Assembly (NCBI GenBank): GCA_003167255.1
Contig: PMTR01000097.1
Location: forward strand, 1 to 56,996
DNA from: Bryobacterales bacterium
Lineage (GTDB): Bacteria > Acidobacteriota > Terriglobia > Bryobacterales > Bryobacteraceae
Direction of reading: 5' to 3'
DNA: 56,996 nucleotides
Every line of letters starts with the position of its first letter. The first letter of the stretch is position 1. The position numbers and the translations under genes are program-made. This document shows positions 50,170 through 56,996 of this stretch, in pieces. The notes below the pieces were generated by a model that was given only the letters and a program-made list of their open reading frames with translations, made no database searches and was not told the DNA's origin.

Positions 50170-50850
50170 ATGGCATCCGCGACGGTAGCTCTTGGAAATT
50201 TCGTAAATCGGCCGGCCAGCGGGAGTACCGTCGCCACCCTGGACGCTGGTCGCGGAGGCCGCAATCTGGTAGAAAATACCTTGGACCCGGATTCGAGCCT
50301 CGTATCGAGATGCATGCGCGGAGAGGAGACCGCCTGGGAGGATCTCGTCCGGCTCCACACCCGCAGAGTCTATGGCCTGTGCTATCGCTTCACGGGAAGC
50401 GGTTCGGAAGCGCAGGACCTGACGCAGGAAGTTTTCCTGCGGGTGTTCCGCACGCTGAAGACCTTCCGTTCCGTGGAAGGCTCCTTCGCCACATGGCTGG
50501 CCCGCGTCACCCGCAACCTGCTGATCGATCATTATCGCCGCACGCGCCAGGAGCGCGTTACCGATTCGATCGAAGAGCAACTCCCCATGATGGAGGAAGC
50601 CGGCGGCGCGGCGGCCGTCCGCCCCGATCATGCCTACGCCGGCCTCGAGGCCAGTGAGATTCTCCAGGCGACGCTGCAGAAGCTGTCGCCGGATTTGCGT
50701 GAAGCCGTAATTCTGCGCGACTTGCAGGAAATGGAATACCGCGAAATCGCCGACGTCTTGCAGATTCCCGAAGGCACGGTGAAATCGCGAATCAACCGGG
50801 GCCGGGCCGAACTGACCCGGCTGTTGCGAAAGCAGAAGCTGGCGGTATGA
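50170..50850 (+). CDS. ECF-type RNA polymerase sigma factor
   Basis: A 226-aa group-4 sigma factor. Region 2: DSSLVSRCMRGEETAWEDLV, GSEAQDLTQEVFLRVFRTLK, FATWLARVTRNLLIDHYRR. Region 4: LQKLSPDLREAVILRDLQEM, REIADVLQIPEGTVKSRINR. A 40-residue N-terminal extension precedes region 2, so a start further in is possible. Overlaps the anti-sigma gene by 4 bp (ATGA). It likely controls its own operon and envelope genes. Confidence 0.9.
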   Translation: MASATVALGNFVNRPASGSTVATLDAGRGGRNLVENTLDPDSSLVSRCMRGEETAWEDLVRLHTRRVYGLCYRFTGSGSEAQDLTQEVFLRVFRTLKTFRSVEGSFATWLARVTRNLLIDHYRRTRQERVTDSIEEQLPMMEEAGGAAAVRPDHAYAGLEASEILQATLQKLSPDLREAVILRDLQEMEYREIADVLQIPEGTVKSRINRGRAELTRLLRKQKLAV

Positions 50851-51488
50851 ACTGCGCAGAGATTGAAATCCTCATCTGCGACTACGTGGACGGCACGCTC
50901 CCGGTGGATCAAAAAACCGAGGTGGAGCGCCATTTCGCCGAATGTCCCGTCTGCGCCGAACTGGCGCGGGATTCCGCCGCCGCCGTGGCCTTCATCGAAA
51001 CCGTGGCGGAAGTCGAGCCTTCGCCGGAGCTCATCACGCGGATTCTCTTCGATCCGCCGTGGAACAAAGAGAAAGCGCGGTCCAAAAGCTTCGGCAGGCG
51101 GATGGCGGGTTGGTTCAGCCCCATCCTTCAGCCCAAGTTCGCCATGGGCGCCGCCATGACCATCCTTTCGTTCTCGCTTCTTTCGCAAATGGCGCCGGTG
51201 CGCCAATTGCGCATGTCCGACCTGGAGCCGGCCAAGGTGTGGAACGGCCTCACGGACCGCATCGATCGCGTCAAGAATCGCACGCAGATGTTTATCGAGA
51301 GCTTGAAATTCGTGTATCAGATCCAAACTACGTTGCACGAGTGGCAGCAACAGAACACCGAGCAGCAGCCCGCCCAACAGCAGGCAACGCCCGATCGCAA
51401 GACGGACGAACACAAGCTGCCGGCGAATTCTACTCCGGTTCCGTCCGGAGGAGTGCCTTCATCGGATGCCAACGGGGGAAAACATTAG
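50847..51488 (+). CDS. Zinc-binding anti-sigma factor
   Basis: A 213-aa membrane-associated anti-sigma factor. N-terminal zf-HC2 motif HFAECPVC (His29, Cys33, Cys36), a weak membrane segment about 97-114 (FAMGAAMTILSFSLLSQM), and a Gln-rich C-terminal tail of low complexity. It is expected to hold the ECF sigma at the membrane until a signal. ATGA overlap with the sigma gene supports stoichiometric production. Confidence 0.85.
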   Translation: MNCAEIEILICDYVDGTLPVDQKTEVERHFAECPVCAELARDSAAAVAFIETVAEVEPSPELITRILFDPPWNKEKARSKSFGRRMAGWFSPILQPKFAMGAAMTILSFSLLSQMAPVRQLRMSDLEPAKVWNGLTDRIDRVKNRTQMFIESLKFVYQIQTTLHEWQQQNTEQQPAQQQATPDRKTDEHKLPANSTPVPSGGVPSSDANGGKH

Positions 51489-51497
51489 GGGACATAT

Positions 51498-52184
51498 ATG
51501 AACTGCCAGAATCACCCTGAAACACCGGCCACGGCTTATTGCCGCAACTGCGGCAAGCCGGTTTGCGACGCCTGCCGGCGGGATGCTTTCGGAACCGTAT
51601 ACTGCGCGGAGCACATTCCCGCGCCTCCACCTCCGCCTGCTCCGGGTCCGGCGGTAACGCCGCCTCAGCCGGTTTTCGCGGCGGCGCCCAACTACGTCCG
51701 CCCGGACGTGTCGCCCGGCCTGGCGCTGTTCCTCGGCACCATTCCCGGAGTCGGCGCCATCTACAACGGGCAATACGCCAAAGGCCTGGTCCACGCGATC
51801 ATTTGGGGCATGCTCATGAGCATTGCGAACTCCCGCGCCGCTAACGGACTGGAGCCGGTCTTCGTCATGCTGGTGATCGCCTGGTGGGCTTACATGGCCT
51901 TCGAGTCCTATCACACCGCGCGCAAGCGCCAGGCCGGCGAGGCGGTCGACGAATACTCCAGCATCATCGACCTGAGCGGTGGACGAAGCCACCTGCCTCT
52001 GGCCGGCGTCATACTCATCGGCCTGGGCGCCGTGTTGCTGCTGCACACGCTCGATCTGTTCGATTTCGAGCGCGTGACGCGCTTCTGGCCGGTGCTGCTG
52101 ATCGGCCTGGGGGTGTATCTGCTAGCCGGGCGGTTCTTTGGAGAAGAGACCGCCCGAAAGGAGAGCCGCCATGAGCGACTATAA
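51498..52184 (+). CDS. B-box zinc-finger membrane protein with LiaI/DUF5668-like end
   Basis: A 228-aa protein. A cytoplasmic B-box-type zinc finger (Cys3, His6, Cys15, Cys18, Cys23, Cys26, Cys36, His39), a Pro/Ala-rich linker, then helices: a TM2-like pair (VSPGLALFLGTIPGVGAIYN) and a C-terminal LiaI-like hairpin (LAGVILIGLGAVLLLHTLDL, FWPVLLIGLGVYLLAGRFF). Function unknown; the operon context suggests sensing or stabilising membrane stress. It starts 9 bp after the anti-sigma stop; AGGGGAC lies upstream. Confidence 0.75.
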   Translation: MNCQNHPETPATAYCRNCGKPVCDACRRDAFGTVYCAEHIPAPPPPPAPGPAVTPPQPVFAAAPNYVRPDVSPGLALFLGTIPGVGAIYNGQYAKGLVHAIIWGMLMSIANSRAANGLEPVFVMLVIAWWAYMAFESYHTARKRQAGEAVDEYSSIIDLSGGRSHLPLAGVILIGLGAVLLLHTLDLFDFERVTRFWPVLLIGLGVYLLAGRFFGEETARKESRHERL

Positions 52185-52557
52185 CGGATCGGTAGTCCGT
52201 GCCATTCGCGGCCCCGTTTGCCTCATCACCATCGGCGGCTTGTTCGCGCTCAATAACTTTACGCGCTACCGTTTTGACCAGACCTGGCCGGTGATCCTGA
52301 TCGTCTTCGGTCTGCTGAGCCTGTTGAAGCGCGGCGTGGAAACCTCAGCGCCGCCACCGCCGCCGCCATCACGGCCGGGCGGTTACACGGGCCCCGGTTA
52401 CTCGCAGAGCCCTTACAGCCAGACGCCGCCGGCCGCGGCCTCACCCACCGGTTCCACAACCGAACCGGCTAAAGGCGGATTCGGATCGAGCGCGCCGCCA
52501 CGCGCCGCCGATGCCCCGCCATCCACGCCTTCGAGCGGCGAAGGAGGCTCTGTATGA
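52171..52557 (+). CDS. Small LiaI/DUF5668-like membrane protein
   Basis: A 128-aa protein. Two helices (GPVCLITIGGLFALNNFTRY, TWPVILIVFGLLSLL) followed by a Pro/Ser/Gly-rich tail, probably outside the membrane core. The ATG at 52171, with AAAGGAGAG upstream, lies within the end of the preceding gene (14-bp overlap); its own stop overlaps the next start (ATGA). Likely a partner of the two flanking membrane proteins. Confidence 0.72.
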   Translation: MSDYNGSVVRAIRGPVCLITIGGLFALNNFTRYRFDQTWPVILIVFGLLSLLKRGVETSAPPPPPPSRPGGYTGPGYSQSPYSQTPPAAASPTGSTTEPAKGGFGSSAPPRAADAPPSTPSSGEGGSV

Positions 52558-54005
52558 GAAGGCGATCCTTCACCGGACCTCTGATCCTGTTGATCATCGG
52601 CGGTTTGTTCCTCTGGCGCAATCTTCATCCGGAAGCCCCCATTTTCGATATCGTCGCGCAGTACTGGCCCTTCCTGCTGATCGGCTGGGGCCTGCTGCGG
52701 CTGATGGAAGTGGCCTTCTGGCGGGACGCGCGCCACGGCGGATTCACCGGCGGCGAAATCGTCTTGGTGATTCTGATCTGCATTGCCGGCTCGATCACCT
52801 GGGCGGCCCGCCAAAACGGCTTCCTCTTCCATATCGACAACGGGCTCAACTGGTGGGGGGCACAGTTCGATTATCCCGTCTCGGCCACCGCTCCCGCTGC
52901 TAGTGTGAAGCGCATCGTGTTCGAAAACCCGCGCGGCAACATCCGGGTGACCGGCGCCGACGTCAAGGACATCACCGTCAGCGGCCACAAAACCATTCGC
53001 GCCTACGCCCGCGAAGAAGCCGACCGCACCAACGGCAACACCCCTGTCGAGCTCATTCCGCAGGGCGACCGCCTGCTGATCCGCACCAACCAGGATCACA
53101 CTCCCGATCGCCAGCAGATCTCCGACGAACTCGACGTCACCGTGCCGCGCTCCCTGGCCGTTGAGGCTCGGGGCCACAATGGCGATTTCGATATCTCCGA
53201 CATCGCGGGCGACGTGGAACTGGCCTCCGATAAGGGCGACGTCCGCCTGGCCCGCGTGGGAGGCAACGTCCGCCTCGATATGGCCAAGAGCGATCTCATC
53301 CGCGCCGTGGACATGAAGGGCCGGCTGGACGTGCAGGGCCGTGGCTCCGATGTCGAACTCGAAAACATCGACGGCCAGGTGACCATCAGCGGCGCTTACA
53401 ACGGCAACCTCGATTTCAAGAAGCTATCCAAGCCGCTGCAGTTCGAAGGCGAGCGCAATACCGAGCTCAACGTGGCCGCCGTGCCGGGCCACATCAGCAT
53501 GGACCTCAGCGAATTCAACGGCACCGACCTGGTGGGCCCGGTCCGCCTGGTGGCCAATTCGCGCGACGTCCGCATCGAACAGTTCACGCAATCGCTGGAA
53601 CTCGAAACCGCCCGCGGCGACGTGGAACTGCACCCCGGCCACGTGCCGCTCGCCTCCATCGAAGCGCGCGCCGGCTCCGGCCGGATCGAGTTGGTGCTGC
53701 CCGACAAGGCGCCCTTCCAGTTGGACGCCACCGCCCAGCGCGGCGAGGCCGTCAACGATTATGGCTCGCAACTCCGCCAGGAGTCGGATGGGAGAAGCGC
53801 CACCATCAAAGGCCAGGTAGGCAACGGGCCTACCATCCACATCACCACCGAACGCGGCTCCATCTCGGTGCGTAAGGAAGGCGGCGCGCCCAGCGAGGAC
53901 TCCGGCACGGCCGTCGACAAGGGCAAGCTGGAGAAGCAACTCAAGGACCCCAAGCTACAGAAGCAACTCAAAGACCTCAAGGAAACTGAAATCAAGCTGT
54001 GGTAG
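52554..54005 (+). CDS. LiaF-like DUF4097 beta-repeat membrane protein
   Basis: A 483-aa protein. N-terminal LiaI/DUF5668-like helices (LILLIIGGLFLWRN, WPFLLIGWGLLRLMEV, IVLVILICIAGSITWAAR), then a repeated beta-helix DUF4097 region (about 115-445: VFENPRGNIRVTGADVKDIT, GDFDISDIAGDVELASDKGD, VRLARVGGNVRLDMAKSDLI). In Firmicutes, LiaF/LiaI systems respond to cell-wall damage; here they sit under an ECF sigma. The C-terminus is Lys-rich with a near-repeat (KQLKDPKLQKQLKDLKETE). Last gene of the operon. Confidence 0.8.
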   Translation: MRRRSFTGPLILLIIGGLFLWRNLHPEAPIFDIVAQYWPFLLIGWGLLRLMEVAFWRDARHGGFTGGEIVLVILICIAGSITWAARQNGFLFHIDNGLNWWGAQFDYPVSATAPAASVKRIVFENPRGNIRVTGADVKDITVSGHKTIRAYAREEADRTNGNTPVELIPQGDRLLIRTNQDHTPDRQQISDELDVTVPRSLAVEARGHNGDFDISDIAGDVELASDKGDVRLARVGGNVRLDMAKSDLIRAVDMKGRLDVQGRGSDVELENIDGQVTISGAYNGNLDFKKLSKPLQFEGERNTELNVAAVPGHISMDLSEFNGTDLVGPVRLVANSRDVRIEQFTQSLELETARGDVELHPGHVPLASIEARAGSGRIELVLPDKAPFQLDATAQRGEAVNDYGSQLRQESDGRSATIKGQVGNGPTIHITTERGSISVRKEGGAPSEDSGTAVDKGKLEKQLKDPKLQKQLKDLKETEIKLW

Positions 54006-54039
54006 AGGTTGCTGGAAAGGCCAAAAGAAAACATCTTGA

Positions 54040-54113
54040 GCCGCCGATGAACGCTGATGAACACCGATAGACCAATTCTTTTCAATCCGCGTTTATCGGC
54101 GTTCATCGGCGGC
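54040..54113. repeat. Long palindromic intergenic repeat
   Basis: Arms GCCGCCGATGAACG (54040-54053) and CGTTCATCGGCGGC (54100-54113) pair perfectly, with further partial pairing inside. This sequence type, read as VFISVHRR-like peptides, recurs as an intergenic palindrome in many environmental bacteria (recollection, not searched). It lies 35 bp after the DUF4097 stop and may act as a transcription end. Confidence 0.55.
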
Positions 54114-54164
54114 CAGCAAGGTCTTGGCTTTTTTCGGCAACGTCTGTGGTAGCATGATCGGCCA

Positions 54165-55574
54165 GTGAGATCCAAGGCGGTTGGACCGGCACTGGCCGTT
54201 CTCTTCTTCGTCAACGTCCTCAATTACTACGACCGCCAGGCGCTCGCCGCACTGGCCGAGCCCTTGCGCCACCAGTTCGCGCTCTCCGATACGCAACTAG
54301 GCGGGCTCAGCACCGTCTTCATCGTGCTCTACGCCGTGGCCGGGCTGCCGCTGGGCCGCCTGGCCGATACGTGGAGCCGCCGGAAGTTGCTGGCCATCGG
54401 GGTGGCCGTATGGGCCGGGTTGACCGGGTTGGGCAGTCTGGCGGCAAGCTACGCGCTACTGGCGGCCTCGCGGCTGGGCGTGGGGATTGGCGAAGCGGTC
54501 TGCGCGCCGGCCGCCAACAGTTGGATCGGCGACCTGGTGCCCGCCGCGCGCCGCGCCCGCGCCATGGCCGGTTTCATGATGGCCGTGCCGGTGGGCGTGA
54601 TGCTGAGCGCGGCCATCACCGGTCCGGTGGCGGAGGCCCACGGTTGGCGCATCGCGCTGGCCATCGCCGCTGTGCCCGCGCTCATCCTGGTGCCGGCGCT
54701 CCTCTGGTTGCACGAGCCGGCGCGCACAGGGAGGGCGGACCCCCTGGTTCGCGCGGGTCCCCCTGGACCCGCTCTTGGCCCGGTGGAACCGGAGTCGCGT
54801 CCACAACAAGAGGCCGACGAGGGCGTCGGCCGCGGACCAGGAGGTCCGCCCCACAGTTTAGGTGCAACCGCGCCGCTCGCCCTGCTGCGCATTCCGGCGC
54901 TTGCATGGATCGCTGCCTCCGGCGCCATCCTGAATTTCGCGCTCTACAGTTTCAGCAGTTTTCTTCCGGCTCTGCTCACGCGTTACCACGGTCTGGCGGT
55001 GGGCCAGGCGGGCATCTGGTCGGGTATTGGCTCGGGAGCGGCGGGCATTCTGGGAGCCTTGGCGGCGGGCGCCTGGGGCGACCGCGTCATCCGCCGCCGC
55101 GCCAATGGCCGCCTGCTGCTGGCGGCGGGCGCGTCGCTCGCGGCCGCTCCCCTGGCCGCCGTCGCTATCCACATGCCCGCGGGAAGCGCCGCCGCCGCGC
55201 TCGCGCTCCTCATGCCCGCCTACGGCCTGTTGCAGATGTACTACGGATTGGTCTATGCGGCCATCAACGACATCGTGCCATCCCACTTGCGGGGCTCCGC
55301 CATGGCGGTCTATCTGTTAGTAACCTACCTGGGCGGCGCAGCTTTCGGCCCCTTGTTTACCGGCATGTTGAGCGACCGCCTGGCACGCCATGCCGCCGGC
55401 GCGGCCGCCGTCAGCGAAGCTGCCAAAGCCATCGGTCTGCATCAGGCCATGTACGTGGTCCCGGCCCTGGCGCTGGTGCTGGCGGTGGTGCTATGGGGCG
55501 CGGCGCGGGCGATGGGTGTATACTGGACGGACCCTGGGGAGCCAAAAACCAACCCCGGGAATCTAACCTACTGA
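54165..55574 (+). CDS. MFS transporter with an inserted palindromic repeat in the central loop
   Basis: A 469-aa, 12-helix major-facilitator protein of the Spinster-like group: LFFVNVLNYYDRQALAALAE, loop motif GRLADTWSRRKLLAIGVAV, RLGVGIGEAVCAPAANSWIG. Substrate unknown. The cytoplasmic loop between helices 6 and 7 contains about 40 extra Pro/Gly-rich residues coded by a repeat with inverted ends (54733-54851), in frame. GTG start at 54165; the nearby ATG (54154) runs into a stop at once. A weak ribosome-binding site. Confidence 0.82.
   Translation: MRSKAVGPALAVLFFVNVLNYYDRQALAALAEPLRHQFALSDTQLGGLSTVFIVLYAVAGLPLGRLADTWSRRKLLAIGVAVWAGLTGLGSLAASYALLAASRLGVGIGEAVCAPAANSWIGDLVPAARRARAMAGFMMAVPVGVMLSAAITGPVAEAHGWRIALAIAAVPALILVPALLWLHEPARTGRADPLVRAGPPGPALGPVEPESRPQQEADEGVGRGPGGPPHSLGATAPLALLRIPALAWIAASGAILNFALYSFSSFLPALLTRYHGLAVGQAGIWSGIGSGAAGILGALAAGAWGDRVIRRRANGRLLLAAGASLAAAPLAAVAIHMPAGSAAAALALLMPAYGLLQMYYGLVYAAINDIVPSHLRGSAMAVYLLVTYLGGAAFGPLFTGMLSDRLARHAAGAAAVSEAAKAIGLHQAMYVVPALALVLAVVLWGAARAMGVYWTDPGEPKTNPGNLTY
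54733..54851 (+). repeat. 119-bp palindromic element inside the MFS gene
   Basis: Ends GGGCGGACCCCCTGGTTCGC and GCGGACCAGGAGGTCCGCCC are inverted copies matching at 18 of 20 positions. Inside are two further hairpins: GCGGGTCC/GGACCCGC (54753-54772) and GGCCGAC/GTCGGCC. CACAG flanks both sides (54725-54729, 54852-54856), though this may be chance. The layout resembles 46731-46767. Looks like a MITE or structured intergenic repeat that landed in a gene. Confidence 0.6.
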
Positions 55575-55586
55575 GGGAATTACGAA

Positions 55587-56447
55587 ATGAAACGCACAGC
55601 CGTCCACGTCGTTGCGGCGGGTCTCTTACTGTCTGGAGCCTCGCTCATTCAAGCACAAGCACAATTACAACAACCACCTCACCTGATGCGGATCTTCCGC
55701 GAGGATATTAAATCCGGAAAGGGCGCGGCCCACGAAAAGGTAGAGTCGGCGTATGTTCGCGCCTTCTCCAAAAGCGGTTACCCAAGCTATCTGGCGCTGG
55801 AAAACATGACCGGCACGAGCCAGGTCTGGTTCATCGAGAGGTACGATACCTACGAAGCCATGGAAAAAGCCATTCACATGGCCGAGGCAGAACCGTTGAA
55901 GACCACGCTGGACGGGCTGGATGCGCAGGATGGAGAATTGCGCACGGGCGAGCGCGGCATCATCGCCACCTACCAGCCGGACCTGAGCTACGTGCCCGGG
56001 CCTGCGCTCGGGGCCAAGGTGCGGTTTTTCACGATCAATACGGTCCGGGTGCGTCCGGGCCATGCGGCGGATTTTACCGAGACGAGGAAAATCCTGAACG
56101 CGGCATGGGCCAAGACCGGGAACCAACAGCGCCGGACAGTCTACAGCGTGAGCTCCGGCATGCCCGCCGGAACCTACCTGATAGTGGCCGCGATGGATTC
56201 GCTCAAGGCGATGGACCCGAAGCCGGGAGCCATGAGCATGACCGACGCTTTCGGCCCGGACAACCTGGCGCGGATGAACAAGCTGACGGCGGACATCCAG
56301 ATCAGCGCAGAAAGCACGCTATTCTCGGTCAACGTGAAGATGAGCAATGCGCCGAAGGAATACATCACGGCCGACCCGGATTTCTGGGCGCCCAAGCCGA
56401 AGCCCGTGGCGGCCAAACCCGCGGCCAAGCCGGCGGGCCAACAATAG
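55587..56447 (+). CDS. Secreted protein of unknown function
   Basis: A 286-aa exported protein with signal peptide (about 1-23). Two similar halves (MRIFREDIKSGKGAAHEKVE and FFTINTVRVRPGHAADFTET) have the look of dimeric alpha/beta-barrel (ABM/NIPSNAP-like) domains, but I cannot assign a family. The C-terminus is Ala/Pro/Lys-rich (KPVAAKPAAKPAGQQ). GAGGGA lies 9 bp before the ATG. It starts 12 bp after the MFS stop, so the two may be co-transcribed. Confidence 0.7.
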   Translation: MKRTAVHVVAAGLLLSGASLIQAQAQLQQPPHLMRIFREDIKSGKGAAHEKVESAYVRAFSKSGYPSYLALENMTGTSQVWFIERYDTYEAMEKAIHMAEAEPLKTTLDGLDAQDGELRTGERGIIATYQPDLSYVPGPALGAKVRFFTINTVRVRPGHAADFTETRKILNAAWAKTGNQQRRTVYSVSSGMPAGTYLIVAAMDSLKAMDPKPGAMSMTDAFGPDNLARMNKLTADIQISAESTLFSVNVKMSNAPKEYITADPDFWAPKPKPVAAKPAAKPAGQQ

Positions 56448-56682
56448 CGCTGGAACAGCGGTCGCTTCCGCAGCGGGCTGGTTCTTGATGATGAGCATAT
56501 AGGCGCGCACCGCCGGTTCGCGCACCACCTTCATGGGAAGTTCGATTTCACTCCTCATGTGTTGTGCGAATCTGTTTGGCCGCTTCAACCAATACGCGAC
56601 CGAGCCGGGTGCTCTTGTTGCTTGAACGGCGGCAATGCCGCAGTTGCAACCTGGCGCGCAGCCACTGATCGCCAAGGTCAGA

Positions 56683-56702
56683 GGGACAAAAGGGGACCGA
56701 TT
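56683..56702 (+). repeat. 20-bp sequence resembling the 61-bp repeat start
   Basis: GGGACAAAAGGGGACCGATT differs from the start of the repeat at 31067 in three positions, but homology does not continue. It may be another IS-end relic or chance. The surrounding 56448-56715 contains no recognised gene. Confidence 0.3.
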
Positions 56703-56715
56703 ACACCGGCGGAGT

Positions 56716-56996
56716 CTATGGTACGGTCCAGGTGCCCAGCGCGGTCCAGCCGGAATTGAGTCCGCTGGCTGCCTGGGCATACCCAGACACGGTCTTGACT
56801 CCTCCAAAATTGCTTGAAAAGCTCAGCCCCAGATTGACCGTCGCGTTATTGCCCGATAAGGCAATGCTGGAGTTCCCTCCGTTCATCGTGCATTGGCTAT
56901 TCTCTAGGATGCCGGCCGTTGGCAGGGTAATCGGTCCCTGCCAGGCTGTGGCGCCATCGTTGACCAGCAACAGAGTCTTGTGCACCGGATCGATGC
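56716..56996 (-). CDS. C-terminal part of a secreted protein, cut by the window edge
   Basis: 93 codons up to the right edge, frame open with no start. It encodes a beta-rich domain (LLLVNDGATAWQGPITLPTA, then Ser/Asn/Gly-rich strands and GLNSGWTALGTWTVP at the end). Similar C-terminal domains occur on large acidobacterial surface proteins with Ig-like repeats (recollection). The GTG at 56985 is inside the frame and is not taken as the start. Confidence 0.6.
   Translation of the reverse strand, partial: IDPVHKTLLLVNDGATAWQGPITLPTAGILENSQCTMNGGNSSIALSGNNATVNLGLSFSSNFGGVKTVSGYAQAASGLNSGWTALGTWTVP

Noticed and set aside
54725-54856. CACAG direct repeats as a target-site duplication for the MFS insert
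   Set aside because: Removing the element with one CACAG copy would put the transporter out of frame, so the 5-bp match is not safe evidence of a simple insertion.
1-56996. tRNA or rRNA genes
   Set aside because: No cloverleaf-like or conserved rRNA sequence was recognised in any intergenic region; a tRNAscan/Infernal run would settle this.

Overview
The window reads as chromosomal DNA of an acidobacterium, most likely a Solibacter/Bryobacter-type soil organism. This is inferred from gene content: three TIGR03435-family genes, one TIGR03436 VWA gene, a large Oar-like TonB-dependent receptor with a carboxypeptidase-regulatory N-terminus, an ADOP-type permease fragment, many secreted glycosidases and high G+C. 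No rRNA, tRNA or CRISPR array was recognised.

Layout. (1) 0-1.4 kb: NarL-type histidine kinase. (2) 1.6-24.3 kb: a polysaccharide-degradation region with GH51 arabinofuranosidase, GH105 hydrolase, two GH3 enzymes, an Oar-like outer-membrane receptor, a TPR protein, a membrane protein with a winged-helix-like N-terminal domain, a GH39-like enzyme, a GH5-like enzyme and a six-hairpin-type protein. Together they suggest uptake and stripping of arabinose-, xylose- and pectin-type side chains. (3) 24.3-31.1 kb: a TIGR03435/TIGR03436 cluster bounded by two 61-bp direct repeats. (4) 31.3-36.4 kb: five + strand genes, each overlapping the next by 4 bp (SDR epimerase, GT2, LPG-synthase-like membrane protein, unknown membrane protein, FAD oxidoreductase), probably building or exporting a lipid-linked surface glycan. 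(5) 36.4-44.7 kb: a mosaic of fragments and chimeras (IS21 istA scrap, esterase N-terminus copied twice, DUF4386 pieces, response-regulator and permease scraps). It carries two apparently intact regulatory units: DUF2975 plus a Cro/CI regulator, and BlaI plus an M56 protease fused to TIGR03435. (6) 44.8-46.7 kb: PQQ sugar dehydrogenase followed by a heptaheme cytochrome c. (7) 46.8-50.1 kb: housekeeping genes rpoD, nrdR and an LPG-synthase-like membrane protein that seems to start at ATT. (8) 50.2-54.0 kb: ECF sigma, zinc anti-sigma and three LiaI/LiaF-like or DUF4097 proteins, looking like a cell-envelope stress operon. (9) 54.2-57.0 kb: MFS transporter carrying an inserted palindromic repeat, a secreted protein, and the C-terminus of a surface protein running off the right edge.

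The most interesting items are the BlaI/M56-TIGR03435 unit with its TACTACA-N6-TGTAGTA operator, the direct-repeat-bounded TIGR03435/6 cluster, the duplicated and shuffled ~0.65-kb module at 36.8 and 43.7 kb, and the overlapping glycolipid-type operon. All functions are read from sequence by eye; no database search was run.
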